A DNA stretch of 30,562 nt from an uncultured Lachnospiraceae bacterium (GTDB lineage: Bacteria > Bacillota_A > Clostridia > Lachnospirales > Lachnospiraceae). Of the stretch, positions 1 through 7,832 are shown piece by piece; within the stretch, counting starts at the first letter, position 1, and each line of letters opens with the position of its first letter. The translations under genes were made by a program, and so were the position numbers. The stretch spans positions 1 through 30,562 of the forward strand of contig CAJUFW010000019.1 of the NCBI GenBank assembly GCA_910585655.1, written 5' to 3'. The notes under the pieces are model-generated. The model made no database searches. It was not told the DNA's origin and saw nothing but the letters and a program-made list of their open reading frames with translations.

Positions 1-1336
1 GGTTGTCCCCGGACAGTTCCTCCCCATCCCGAATCAGCTTGCAGAACACCTCCACCATGGGGTGGCCCGCCATGTTGTTCTGATAAAAAACCGCCTGGAG
101 GGACAGAGGGTCCTGGGCTATCTTTTCCAGATGCTCCCGCTGAAAGGCGATGCCTCCCAACGGCGCCGGATCCGGGTAATCTTCCGGCGTCACCGTAACG
201 ATCATGGCGCTCTTGCTGTTTGCCCCGTCACGTCCGCTGTAGCTCATGCCGTTCACACACAGCCGCCCCGGCTCCGAGGACGCGTTGACCACATACCCGC
301 CCGGACACATACAAAACGAATAAATACCGCGTCCGTTCCGACAGGTATGGGAAAGCTTGTAATCGGCTGCCGGAAGCATATGAGTTCCCAACAGTTCCGA
401 GTCTCCATGCCCGTATTGGGCGCGGTCAATCGTCTCCTGTAAATGCTCGATCCGCAGTCCTACCGCAAAAGCCTTCGGCTCCATTTTAAGTGTATCCTGC
501 AACCGTTTTAACGTATCTCTTGCGCTGTGACCGATTGCCAATATAAGAAGCGCGGTTTCTAGTTCCTGTGTCCCGCCGGTTCCTTCCAGGGAAACGGCGT
601 ACAGTCTGTTTTCCTTTGCCAAAAGCCCGGTCAAGGTAGTTTCAAAACGGAACTCCCCGCCCAGGCGGCAGATTTCCTCTCTCATATTTTTTACAACACG
701 CTGTAAAACATCCGTTCCGATATGCGGCTTGTGAAGATATAAAATGCCCGGATCTGCGCCAAAGTCTACAAACCCTTTTAACACATACCGGATTCTTCCA
801 TAGGTGTCTTTTACCATTGTGTTCAGCTTTCCGTCTGAAAAAGTTCCTGCTCCTCCTTCGCCGAACTGGACGTTTGTCTGCTCGGAGAGTTCTCCGGTTT
901 CCCAAAAATGCCGGACAAGTTCTGTCCGTTTTTCTACACTGGCGCCCCGTTCTATCACGATAGGACGAAAGCCTTTCTGTGCCAACAGCCAGGCGGCAAA
1001 AAGCCCTGCCGGTCCGCTGCCGGCTATGACAGGACGCCCGGAAAGCGGTTCCTGCCCGCAGTCCGGGATTTGATAGTTTGGTTCCGTCAGCACCGAAGCG
1101 ATAGCCGAGTTGTGAATCCGGCGGCAAATCCGCTCCTCCTGTGCCGGATCTCTTAGCGCTACTGCGATAACATAGCTGTAACAAAGCTCGTGTCCCCGTC
1201 TGGCATCTAAGGAGCGTTTGCGGATTTCACATCGCTCTATCTCCTCTGCCCGCAGCCGTAGTTGTTTCATCAGTTCTTTTTTCAGGTCGGCTTCTGTATG
1301 TGTCAAAGGAAGTCGTACCTGCGCTACTTTTATCAT
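1..1336 (-). CDS. FAD-dependent oxidoreductase (COG2509-like), C-terminus beyond window
   Basis: This reading frame starts with ATG at 1336 and stays open to position 1, giving about 445 residues of what in related proteins is usually a chain of about 530. Residues 1 to about 95 form a small N-terminal domain. A Rossmann FAD-binding segment follows with PVIAGSGPAGLFAAWLL, where GSGPAG is the dinucleotide loop, and an acidic-Arg end of strand 2 (VIERG). The family signature NVQFGEGGAGTFSDGKLNT comes next, and the C-terminal half contains CMCPGGYVVNAS. The start overlaps the stop of the upstream flavoprotein by four bases (ATGA), so the two are probably translationally coupled. The substrate of this family is not established. 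Base use shifts towards higher GC over the last few hundred bases at the window edge. The family call is firm; the function is unknown. Confidence 0.85.
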   Translation of the reverse strand, partial: MIKVAQVRLPLTHTEADLKKELMKQLRLRAEEIERCEIRKRSLDARRGHELCYSYVIAVALRDPAQEERICRRIHNSAIASVLTEPNYQIPDCGQEPLSGRPVIAGSGPAGLFAAWLLAQKGFRPIVIERGASVEKRTELVRHFWETGELSEQTNVQFGEGGAGTFSDGKLNTMVKDTYGRIRYVLKGFVDFGADPGILYLHKPHIGTDVLQRVVKNMREEICRLGGEFRFETTLTGLLAKENRLYAVSLEGTGGTQELETALLILAIGHSARDTLKRLQDTLKMEPKAFAVGLRIEHLQETIDRAQYGHGDSELLGTHMLPAADYKLSHTCRNGRGIYSFCMCPGGYVVNASSEPGRLCVNGMSYSGRDGANSKSAMIVTVTPEDYPDPAPLGGIAFQREHLEKIAQDPLSLQAVFYQNNMAGHPMVEVFCKLIRDGEELSGDN

Positions 1337-2586
1337 GTTCTTTCCCCTGCCCTTTTTAAAATTCCTTCTACTGCGCACGCCGCAGACGACCATGCCCATT
1401 GCAGGTTGTAACCGCCGCAGGCTCCGTCTACGTCCAACACCTCTCCGGCAAAAAACACACCCGGCGCCAGCTTAGACTCCAGATAACGGCTGCATTCGGT
1501 CAGTGCCACGCCTCCGGCAGTCGTCTGTGCCGCTTCATAAGAGCGTACCCCTTCTAACGGAATCGAAAGATTTTTGATCGTAACAGCCAAGCGGTTCCAC
1601 CCTTCTTCTGTTATCTCTGCTACCCTTTGACTGTCCTTTAATCCAGCCTGCTCTGATAAAAGACTGCCGAGTTTCTCCGGCAGCCATCCGATAAACCATT
1701 CTGAGAGCTTTCGCTCTTTTCGTACGTCGCTCCGTCTATGTAGCAAGGCTGTCAGATCTTCTAAAGACTGTTCCGGGCAGAAATCCAGGCGGACAGACAC
1801 ACGTTCGCCGCTCTCTAATGCCCTGGCAGCATAGCGGCTGATCTGCATAGCCGGAATACCACTGATTCCATAAGAAGTAAACTGCAGCTCTCCGATCTCC
1901 TCACAAAGCAGTGTTTCCTTCTGATACAGACGGATACGTCCGTTTCTCCTAAGCCCTGCCAGTCTTGTCACCGGATGTTCTCCAGTCTTTAGGGCGGTCA
2001 GTGCCGGGCAAGGGGGAATGATCCGATGCCCAAGCCTGGCGGCGATCTGTTCTCCGTCTCCTGTCGTCCCGTATTGAGGAGCTGCCAGGCCGCCGGTCGT
2101 CAGCAGTACCGAAACAGCCGGATACGCATATCCTTCTGTCTGTATCAGAAAGCCATTTTTTTCCGGTACGACTTCCGTCACGGCAATCCTTGTCCGGCAG
2201 GTGACAAGAAGCCGTTCCAGTTCATAAAGAAACGCCTTTGTCACGTCGCTCGCCTGTTCGGAAGCCGGATAGTATCCGCTTCCCCGTTTCTGCGGCTCTA
2301 TCCCAACCTCTCTTAGCAATGCCAGGGTGTCGGAGACCGGATAACGCTCTATCAGATCCCAAGCAAACTTTGGAGTATCGCTTCGGTAACAGTCCGGAGT
2401 CTGGACGGCGTTGGTCAGGTTGCATTTTCCGTTTCCTGTCACAGAAAGCTTTTTCCCAAAATGCTGGTTTTTTTCCAAAATCGAAACACGCAGTCCGGCT
2501 CTGGCAGCTAAAATCCCTGCCATCATCCCTGCTGCCCCGCCGCCTACAATCACGAGATCGGCTTGCCGGCTGTTGTTTTTTCCCAT
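1333..2586 (-). CDS. HI0933/YhiN (BaiN-type) flavoprotein
   Basis: This is a 417-residue predicted NAD(P)/FAD-dependent oxidoreductase of the HI0933 family. The N-terminus has the dinucleotide-binding loop VIVGGGAAGMMAGILAA at about residues 12-28, followed by ILEKN. The family motif GKKLSVTGNGKCNLTN is at about residues 44-59. The C-terminus has the FAD-contacting GVFFAGEVLDVDGACGGYN. Full length fits the family (about 400-420). Some members (BaiN) are reported to act in bile acid dehydroxylation, but family membership alone does not prove that role here, and no other bai gene is near. It follows the BofC-like gene after about 39 bases and overlaps the next flavoprotein by ATGA, which suggests one mRNA. 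The start has GAGAGG upstream. Confidence 0.88.
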   Translation of the reverse strand: MGKNNSRQADLVIVGGGAAGMMAGILAARAGLRVSILEKNQHFGKKLSVTGNGKCNLTNAVQTPDCYRSDTPKFAWDLIERYPVSDTLALLREVGIEPQKRGSGYYPASEQASDVTKAFLYELERLLVTCRTRIAVTEVVPEKNGFLIQTEGYAYPAVSVLLTTGGLAAPQYGTTGDGEQIAARLGHRIIPPCPALTALKTGEHPVTRLAGLRRNGRIRLYQKETLLCEEIGELQFTSYGISGIPAMQISRYAARALESGERVSVRLDFCPEQSLEDLTALLHRRSDVRKERKLSEWFIGWLPEKLGSLLSEQAGLKDSQRVAEITEEGWNRLAVTIKNLSIPLEGVRSYEAAQTTAGGVALTECSRYLESKLAPGVFFAGEVLDVDGACGGYNLQWAWSSAACAVEGILKRAGERT

Positions 2587-2625
2587 CGTTTCGCACCTTG
2601 CCTCTCTAAGCTTTTTCCGGGATAC

Positions 2626-3354
2626 CTAACTGGAATACCCCTGCAAAAGCCCGTATAATTCACTTTGATCCTTTAAAAAGATTCCATATGCCAGCTTGAC
2701 TTGATCCTCCTCCGGCAAATGAGCCGCCTCAATTCCGGTATATTCGTATACGGTTTTCTGATCGGCATAATAAACTACCAGATAGCCCCGTTCTACTACC
2801 AGATAATACTGATAAGGAACTGTGCTTTGATCGTATACCTTCCGCAACACTACCTTTTTCCCGGAAAACGAAACGATTTCATAGGAAAGCAGTCCCATCT
2901 GAAATTCATCTAACGGTACATGCTCCATATAATCCGCGACGTATTGTTCTAATCCTTTGCGATCCAGACCAACCAAATAAGCGGGAGGATTCAGCTCATA
3001 TTTAGAAAGATAATCCCGTTCTCTATCATAGACCTCTAATATATAATCCGAATCCGCCTGAATCGTTTTTGCTTCGGTGGTCGCCGTCAAGGCTCCTCCC
3101 GCTTCTCTGTTGGTTCCGTCTGCCTGAAAAGCCGTGGCATGCTCCTGCTTTGAAAGAGATTGAAGCAGCCCGTCTCTTATCCCTTCTGCTAACGGCGGCA
3201 TGTTATCCGGTACTTCCTGGTAATCTCCTAGATTTTTGCCATACTGCCTTTTTACTACCTGATAGCTGATAAGATAACATAATCCTACCAGTAACACAAC
3301 AATCGTAACGCTGGCAATATATTGATAAAGGGTATATTTTTTCACTTCTGACAC
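2626..3354 (-). CDS. Single-pass membrane protein with BofC-like C-terminal domain
   Basis: A 242-residue protein with one N-terminal membrane segment (about residues 11-30, YIASVTIVVLLVGLCYLISY), then an extracytoplasmic or intermembrane part. The last 130 residues resemble the C-terminal domain of BofC: two short beta units ending in GIFLKDQSELYGLLQGYSS, a typical BofC-type ending. BofC restrains SpoIVB in the sigma-K checkpoint of Bacillus sporulation. Related domains occur in many clostridial proteins without a proven role, so I do not name it bofC. The start is uncertain. GTG at 3354 lies only one base after GGGAGAGG; GTG at 3345 (three residues later) has a better spacing of about 10. 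A 10-base inverted repeat covers this start region. Confidence 0.6.
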   Translation of the reverse strand: MSEVKKYTLYQYIASVTIVVLLVGLCYLISYQVVKRQYGKNLGDYQEVPDNMPPLAEGIRDGLLQSLSKQEHATAFQADGTNREAGGALTATTEAKTIQADSDYILEVYDRERDYLSKYELNPPAYLVGLDRKGLEQYVADYMEHVPLDEFQMGLLSYEIVSFSGKKVVLRKVYDQSTVPYQYYLVVERGYLVVYYADQKTVYEYTGIEAAHLPEEDQVKLAYGIFLKDQSELYGLLQGYSS

Positions 3355-3409
3355 ACCTCTCCCTGTAGCCGTCTCATACAGCTTTGTTCTAACTCTCTTT
3401 GTCAGAAGT
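3344..3409 (-). promoter_or_regulatory. Long-range inverted repeat covering the start of the BofC-like gene
   Basis: ACTTCTGACA at 3344-3353 and TGTCAGAAGT at 3400-3409 are perfect 10-base inverted copies, 46 bases apart. On the minus-strand mRNA the downstream arm lies on the first codons of the BofC-like gene, and the ribosome binding site (GGGAGAGG) sits in the loop. Pairing would hide or present the start site. Whether it forms is inference. Confidence 0.4.
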
Positions 3410-3444
3410 ATTCCCTTTTTCTATTTTCTTATACAAAGTTTTGC

Positions 3445-4623
3445 TTACGGAGCGGCTTCTATCACTAGATTTTCCGCGCGATGGGAAGGAAATACCGCAA
3501 TATAAATTTTACCTGGATTAAGCAAAATCTCTTTTGTCCGTTCCTCGTCATAATAATAATGGGTCCGATCTTTTGCCTTTCCCTTTGACCAGTAAATCGG
3601 AACATATCTTCCGCCGGTCAGATAATAACCTGTCCCCTGACTGTTTTCTAACTCCATCGTCTGATAGCCGTTTTTATCAATGTTGTATTCCTTGACAAAC
3701 TGCACCAGCGCGGTCGTAAACGCGAGCGGCTCCTTTGTAACGGCGTCCACATGCTGACTGCCGTAGCCATAGCGGTAATAGACCTTATTTTCGGCATCAT
3801 AGCTTAAATACTGTTTGTCATAGCTGGAAAACGAAAGGGAAATTTTTCCTGCTTCCCCACTTCCCTCTCCGGTCAGTTTTACTTCTTCCTCTGTGGAAAA
3901 CTGGAAATGCGGCTCCTGCCCTTCGTTATATTCCGTCCGGTAGCCCTTGTTTTCCGTCGCCTTTAAAATCCCAGACGCCTTGGCGAACGCATTGTGCGGA
4001 GCCGGAATAGAGTTGTCACGGAAAAAGATTGTATTTCCTTCTCCTAATAATCCGTTTAGATTGTTTGTTCCCAGTTCGTTCATCTTACTCTGCGCATATT
4101 TGGTCTGTCCGAAATGCACAAAAATCGAATCATACTCTGCTGCACAGGTGACAAAATAATGCCTGGCGCTGCGAACAGAACCGATCCGATCCGTGCTAAC
4201 ATAGTCAAACAGCCCCATCAGCCTGGTGATTCCGCCCTCTGCCAATATTTCATATAAAATCCCCGCCTCCTGCACTCCTGACTGCGGGTAAGCTCGTTCG
4301 ATATTATTAAACATTACTGCATATGGTCTGCGGTTTTCATATTCCTTTGGAATCCACATCCCGGTCAAAAAGCTCCTTACCTCGTCCTCATGACCCTCGT
4401 TTGGATCCGGCTTTGGATCCGGTTCCGGTTCTGGCTCCGGCTCGGATTCTAAGTCCTCTTCTGGCTCTGCATCCAAATCTTGTTCTGGTTCTGGTATCGT
4501 TTCCTCGTTTTGAGGGGGCTCTTCTGCTTTCTTTTTCTTACAGCCTGCCAAACAAGACAATGCCATTACCATACAAAAAAACAACAGCATACAACGTATG
4601 CCCATCTTGGTGTTTCGTCTCAT
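3445..4623 (-). CDS. YerB-like lipoprotein (DUF3048)
   Basis: A 392-residue secreted lipoprotein. The N-terminus has basic residues, a hydrophobic stretch and the lipobox LAGC at about residues 25-28, so the mature protein should be anchored by a lipidated Cys and face outward. Residues about 32-80 are a low-complexity acidic Pro/Glu/Asp linker (runs of EPEPEP and DPKPDP). The rest matches the DUF3048 family of Bacillus YerB: RPYAVMFNN, QSGVQEAGILYEILAEGGITR, a Ser/Arg-rich GSVRSARHYF and a C-terminal half with YYLTGGRYVPIYWSKG. The biochemical role of the family is not known. The start ATG overlaps the ybeY stop by four bases, so it is the third gene of a phoH-ybeY-yerB unit. A 90-base gap separates it from the next gene. 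Confidence 0.85.
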   Translation of the reverse strand: MRRNTKMGIRCMLLFFCMVMALSCLAGCKKKKAEEPPQNEETIPEPEQDLDAEPEEDLESEPEPEPEPDPKPDPNEGHEDEVRSFLTGMWIPKEYENRRPYAVMFNNIERAYPQSGVQEAGILYEILAEGGITRLMGLFDYVSTDRIGSVRSARHYFVTCAAEYDSIFVHFGQTKYAQSKMNELGTNNLNGLLGEGNTIFFRDNSIPAPHNAFAKASGILKATENKGYRTEYNEGQEPHFQFSTEEEVKLTGEGSGEAGKISLSFSSYDKQYLSYDAENKVYYRYGYGSQHVDAVTKEPLAFTTALVQFVKEYNIDKNGYQTMELENSQGTGYYLTGGRYVPIYWSKGKAKDRTHYYYDEERTKEILLNPGKIYIAVFPSHRAENLVIEAAP

Positions 4624-5126
4624 GGTTCTACCTCTCTTGTAATTCCAAGCTCTTTTAAAATGGCTTCCTGGCGCTCCTCCATCTGGATCCGCTCCGTCTC
4701 TTCTAAATGGTCATAGCCCATCAAATGAAGCATACTGTGTGCTACCAGAAAAGCCAGTTCCCGTTTCCTCGTATGCCCGTATTCCTCTGCCTGCGCCCAG
4801 ACATGATCTGTCGAAAGTAAAATATCGCCTAACAGCAATTCTCCTGTATCCGGATGAAAACAATCGGCACGATCCTCCAGACGGGAAAACTCTCCAGGTT
4901 TTTCATACTCTACCATCGGAAAGGAAAGGACATCCGTAGCGCGGTCTATTCCGCGAAATTCCCGGTTCGCCTCCTGAATCGCAGCATCGTCCGTCAGCAG
5001 AACCGCCACTTCTGCTTCATAAGGACACTCCTCATATTCCAAGGCTTGTTCTACTACCTGTCGGATCAGCGTTTGATAATCAAAGTCCAACTCCTTTCCG
5101 GCTTCCTGTTCGATCGTAATTGTCAT
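4620..5126 (-). CDS. ybeY: Endoribonuclease YbeY (rRNA maturation)
   Basis: A 168-residue single-domain metalloprotein, the usual YbeY length. The zinc-binding H-x3-H-x5-H motif is intact at H130, H134 and H140 (HSMLHLMGYDH). The preceding fold also matches, with INREFRGIDRATDVLSFPM-like sequence (here EANREFRGIDRATDVLSFPM). YbeY acts in 16S rRNA 3' end maturation and 70S quality control. It overlaps phoH upstream (ATGA at 5123-5126) and the YerB-like gene downstream (ATGA at 4620-4623), so all three are likely made from one message by coupled translation. PhoH-YbeY pairing is common in bacteria. Confidence 0.95.
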   Translation of the reverse strand: MTITIEQEAGKELDFDYQTLIRQVVEQALEYEECPYEAEVAVLLTDDAAIQEANREFRGIDRATDVLSFPMVEYEKPGEFSRLEDRADCFHPDTGELLLGDILLSTDHVWAQAEEYGHTRKRELAFLVAHSMLHLMGYDHLEETERIQMEERQEAILKELGITREVEP

Positions 5127-6253
5127 TTTTTTCTCCTGTTTGCGGTCTGCTCCCGCTTCCCTATCATCCGTCCGCCTCGTTTTCCGCTCTTGGCAGGTTC
5201 CGTCCTCGCGATTTGCTGCGGACGGGCAGTACGCTCCTGTTTTGCCGCCTGTCCGTCCGGTTTGGCGCTGACAGCTCGCTCTCTCTCCCGTCTTGCCATC
5301 CTGGCATCAAACTCGTCATAAGCCTGTACAATCTTTTGTACCAGCGGATGACGTACGACGTCCTGGCTGGTCAGATACGAAAAACCGATATCCTCTACTT
5401 TAGAAAGAACCTTTAAAGCCTGATCCAAGCCAGAGCTGGTGCCAGCCGGCAAATCCTTTTGCGTCTGATCTCCGGTGATGACTACTTTGGAGCCAAAACC
5501 AATACGGGTCAAAAACATCTTCATCTGCGCTGGCGTCGTATTCTGCGCCTCGTCTAAAATGATAAAGGCATTGTCCAAAGTACGTCCTCTCATATAAGCC
5601 AAAGGCGCTACTTCAATCAGACCCTTTTCCGAATTACGCAAAAAGCTTTCCGCTCCCATGATTTGATGAAGGGCATCATAAAGCGGACGCAGATAAGGAT
5701 CTACTTTGCTTTGCAGATCTCCTGGTAGAAAGCCGAGCTTTTCTCCTGCCTCAATCGCCGGTCTGGTAAGGATAATCCGGCTTACCTCGTCATTTTTAAA
5801 TGCCTGAATCGCCATCGCCATTGCCAAATAGGTCTTACCGGTTCCGGCTGGTCCTACTCCAAACACTATCATTTTTTCCCGAATCTGATCGACATATGCC
5901 TTCTGTCCGATGGTTTTTGGTTTGATTGGCTTACCGGTAATCGTCCGACATACCAGATCCGAGTCCATCTCTACGATCGCTTCTTCTTTGTTGTCAAAGC
6001 TTAGTGATAGGGCATAGTTGACCTGCTGCTCAGTGATTTCATTTCCCCGTTCGGAAAGCTCTATCAACTGCTCTAGCACTCGTCTTGCCTTGTCTACCTG
6101 CGCCTCTTCTCCAATCATTTTAATCCCGCCGTCCCTGGCGACCAATGTGACATTTAAAGTTTTTTCCAGGGTTTTTACATAGCGGTCATATGCCCCGAAT
6201 ACATTGGCTTCATGCTCGTGAGGCACGTTTAGAATCGTTTCTACAATACTCAT
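5123..6253 (-). CDS. phoH: PhoH-family ATPase
   Basis: A 376-residue cytosolic P-loop ATPase. The Walker A motif GPAGTGKT lies at residues 134-141. The Walker B segment (FIILDEAQN) and the helicase-like TGDQTQKDLP follow, all PhoH hallmarks. The first 120 residues form the small N-terminal (KH-like) region of the PhoL/YbeZ subgroup that partners with YbeY, in keeping with the four-base overlap with ybeY. The last 50 residues are unusual: a strongly basic, low-complexity tail with repeated RRER, AKPDGQ and KRGGR patches that may bind RNA. Upstream GGGAGGG sits a suitable distance before ATG 6253. trmD ends 28 bases before this start. Confidence 0.93.
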   Translation of the reverse strand: MSIVETILNVPHEHEANVFGAYDRYVKTLEKTLNVTLVARDGGIKMIGEEAQVDKARRVLEQLIELSERGNEITEQQVNYALSLSFDNKEEAIVEMDSDLVCRTITGKPIKPKTIGQKAYVDQIREKMIVFGVGPAGTGKTYLAMAMAIQAFKNDEVSRIILTRPAIEAGEKLGFLPGDLQSKVDPYLRPLYDALHQIMGAESFLRNSEKGLIEVAPLAYMRGRTLDNAFIILDEAQNTTPAQMKMFLTRIGFGSKVVITGDQTQKDLPAGTSSGLDQALKVLSKVEDIGFSYLTSQDVVRHPLVQKIVQAYDEFDARMARRERERAVSAKPDGQAAKQERTARPQQIARTEPAKSGKRGGRMIGKREQTANRRKK

Positions 6254-6281
6254 AGGGTTTCTGTTTCCCTCCCGTCTTATT

Positions 6282-7085
6282 CTAGTTTGTTTCTATGATA
6301 CTTGTTTCTATGATACCATTTTTATTCTGCTCGTCAAGCCATGCTTCTTCCTGTTTGCTTAGCGCCGCCTTAGACAGTAAATCCGGTCTGCGCTCCTGTG
6401 TCCGCAAAATAGACTGCTCTCTTCTCCATGCCTCAATTTTTGCATGATGCCCAGATAACAGCACGTCTGGCACACGCTTTCCCTGATATTCCTCCGGTCT
6501 GGTATACTGCGGATATTCCAATAAATTATCCTGAAAAGATTCAAATTCCGCCGATTCCTTATTGTTTAATACGCCAGGCACCAGACGGGAAATCGCATCA
6601 ATCATAATCATTGCCGGCATTTCTCCTCCGGTCAGCACATAGTCCCCGATGGAGATGTTATCGGTAACAATTAACTCCAACGCTCTTTCATCAATTCCTT
6701 CATAATGCCCGCACAGAAAAATCAGGTCTTCTTCCTGTGCCAACTCCTCTGCCATTTTCTGGTGAAAAACTTCTCCTTGAGGAGTCAGGTAAATCACACG
6801 GGGAGTCGCTTTATTTGGCTTGTCAGTCGAACGAACACTCTGCTTGTCCCTAAGCTCCTTACAAATAGCCTGGTAACAGTCATAAATCGGCTGTGCCTGC
6901 ATCACCATTCCCGCTCCGCCGCCATATGGATAGTCGTCTACCCGTTTATGCTTGTCCGTCGTATAATCTCGGATGTTGACGGCGTGTACCTGGATGAGTC
7001 CATGTTCCATCGCCCGGCCGGTAATACTGGTACTTAACGCGTTTGTAATCATTTCCGGAAACAGCGTCATTACATAAAAATCCAT
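6282..7085 (-). CDS. trmD: tRNA (guanine37-N1)-methyltransferase TrmD
   Basis: A 267-residue SPOUT methyltransferase that makes m1G37 in tRNAs reading CNN and related codons, preventing +1 frameshifts. Key segments are present: YPYGGGAGMV (53-61), the AdoMet knot LCGHYEGIDER (124-134) and SIGDYVLTGGE (145-155), then ISRLVPGVL. It begins one base after the rimM stop, so it is co-translated with rimM. The protein is a little longer than typical (about 240-250). The extra C-terminus ends with a duplicated pentapeptide IIETS-IIETN, coded by a 15-base tandem duplication. rplS is not next to it; phoH is. Confidence 0.97.
   Translation of the reverse strand: MDFYVMTLFPEMITNALSTSITGRAMEHGLIQVHAVNIRDYTTDKHKRVDDYPYGGGAGMVMQAQPIYDCYQAICKELRDKQSVRSTDKPNKATPRVIYLTPQGEVFHQKMAEELAQEEDLIFLCGHYEGIDERALELIVTDNISIGDYVLTGGEMPAMIMIDAISRLVPGVLNNKESAEFESFQDNLLEYPQYTRPEEYQGKRVPDVLLSGHHAKIEAWRREQSILRTQERRPDLLSKAALSKQEEAWLDEQNKNGIIETSIIETN
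6289..6316 (-). repeat. 15-base in-frame tandem duplication at the trmD C-terminus
   Basis: GTTTCTATGATAC occurs at 6289-6301 and again at 6304-6316, a period of 15 bases or five codons. On the coding strand it encodes the repeated IIETS/IIETN just before the stop. It looks like a recent slippage event in a tolerant tail. Confidence 0.8.
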
Positions 7086-7086
7086 A

Positions 7087-7662
7087 TTATCCCAGACTTC
7101 CTTTCATGACGGCTACCGTAACAATCTTTTGTTTGATATCTACCTTCAGGATACATTCCGGAATCGACGGAAGCAAAAGCTCTTCTCCTGCTTCGATTCG
7201 CCTTCCGCCCCTGAGTTCTGCAGGAAGCTCGTTGACTCCCTCTAAAAGCCGGATTTGGTAGACGTCGTTTGCTCCTGTCGTTAAAATTTCCTCTACAACG
7301 CCAATCGTAACGCCCTCTGCCGTAACTACCTTAGAACCGACTACATCACAGATAAAATATTCATTTTCCGCCAGTGGGACGGCTTCCTCTCTTGTTATCA
7401 GCAGATCATATCCTCGGTATTTTTCGATGTCATTGATATTGTCATAGCCCTTAAATTTTACAATTACCATTTGCTTAAAAAAACGGATTCCTTCTAACTC
7501 CAGTTCTTTTATCAGATCTCCTTCCGGCGTAGCGAGCCATACCCGCTTTAACTGTTTATAACGGCTGGCATCGTCCGTTGTCGGATATACTTTCACTTCC
7601 CCTTTTATTCCGTGAGTCGAGGAAATAACCCCTACCCGCAGCATCTCATTCTGATCTGCCAT
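7087..7662 (-). CDS. rimM: Ribosome maturation factor RimM
   Basis: A 191-residue two-domain protein that helps assemble the 30S head around S19. The N-terminal RimM beta-barrel has GVISSTHGIKGEVKVYP (about 11-27), and a PRC-barrel follows with EYFICDVVGSKVVT and GANDVYQI. The ending ELLLPSIPECILKVDI matches the conserved C-terminal strand. It lies upstream of trmD with a single intervening base. The region between it and khpA holds a terminator and a palindromic element, so rimM-trmD may be expressed apart from rpsP-khpA. I found no convincing promoter directly upstream. Confidence 0.95.
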   Translation of the reverse strand: MADQNEMLRVGVISSTHGIKGEVKVYPTTDDASRYKQLKRVWLATPEGDLIKELELEGIRFFKQMVIVKFKGYDNINDIEKYRGYDLLITREEAVPLAENEYFICDVVGSKVVTAEGVTIGVVEEILTTGANDVYQIRLLEGVNELPAELRGGRRIEAGEELLLPSIPECILKVDIKQKIVTVAVMKGSLG

Positions 7663-7696
7663 GTTCTAACTCCATTCTTTTCTATCATATTCAAAT

Positions 7697-7767
7697 AAGA
7701 ATCCTGCAAAGCAGGATTCTTCGCCTGCGGCGGGTCGCTTTAGCGACATGTTACCGCTCCGCCGCAG
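7697..7767. repeat. Compound palindromic element between khpA and rimM
   Basis: AAGAATCCTGC (7697-7707), loop AAA, then GCAGGATTCTT (7711-7721) is a perfect 11-base stem. Directly beside it, CTGCGGCGG (7725-7733) pairs with CCGCCGCAG (7759-7767), enclosing an inner GTCGC-TTTA-GCGAC hairpin (7734-7747). Neither hairpin has a proper T-run. The nested layout resembles dispersed REP-like palindromes, but only one copy is visible here. Confidence 0.6.
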
Positions 7768-7796
7768 TGCGTTCCTGCCCGGAGGGCTTTTCATAT

Positions 7797-7824
7797 GAAA
7801 ACAGGGCAGACAATCGTCTGCCCC
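7797..7824 (-). terminator. Intrinsic terminator after khpA
   Basis: Read on the minus strand, GGGCAGAC, loop GATT and GTCTGCCC form a perfect 8-base stem (7804-7823) followed by TGTTTTC. It starts about 10 bases past the khpA stop. The T-run is modest, so some readthrough into rimM is likely. Confidence 0.65.
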
Positions 7825-7832
7825 GCGCTGCC

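Noticed and set aside
642..1184. Open frame of 180 codons on the minus strand
   Set aside because: It lies in another frame of the FAD-dependent oxidoreductase gene, is rich in Arg/Cys and shows no family motif.
2222..2596. Second minus-strand frame of 124 codons
   Set aside because: It is an out-of-frame reading of the HI0933-type flavoprotein, whose own frame has clear motifs.
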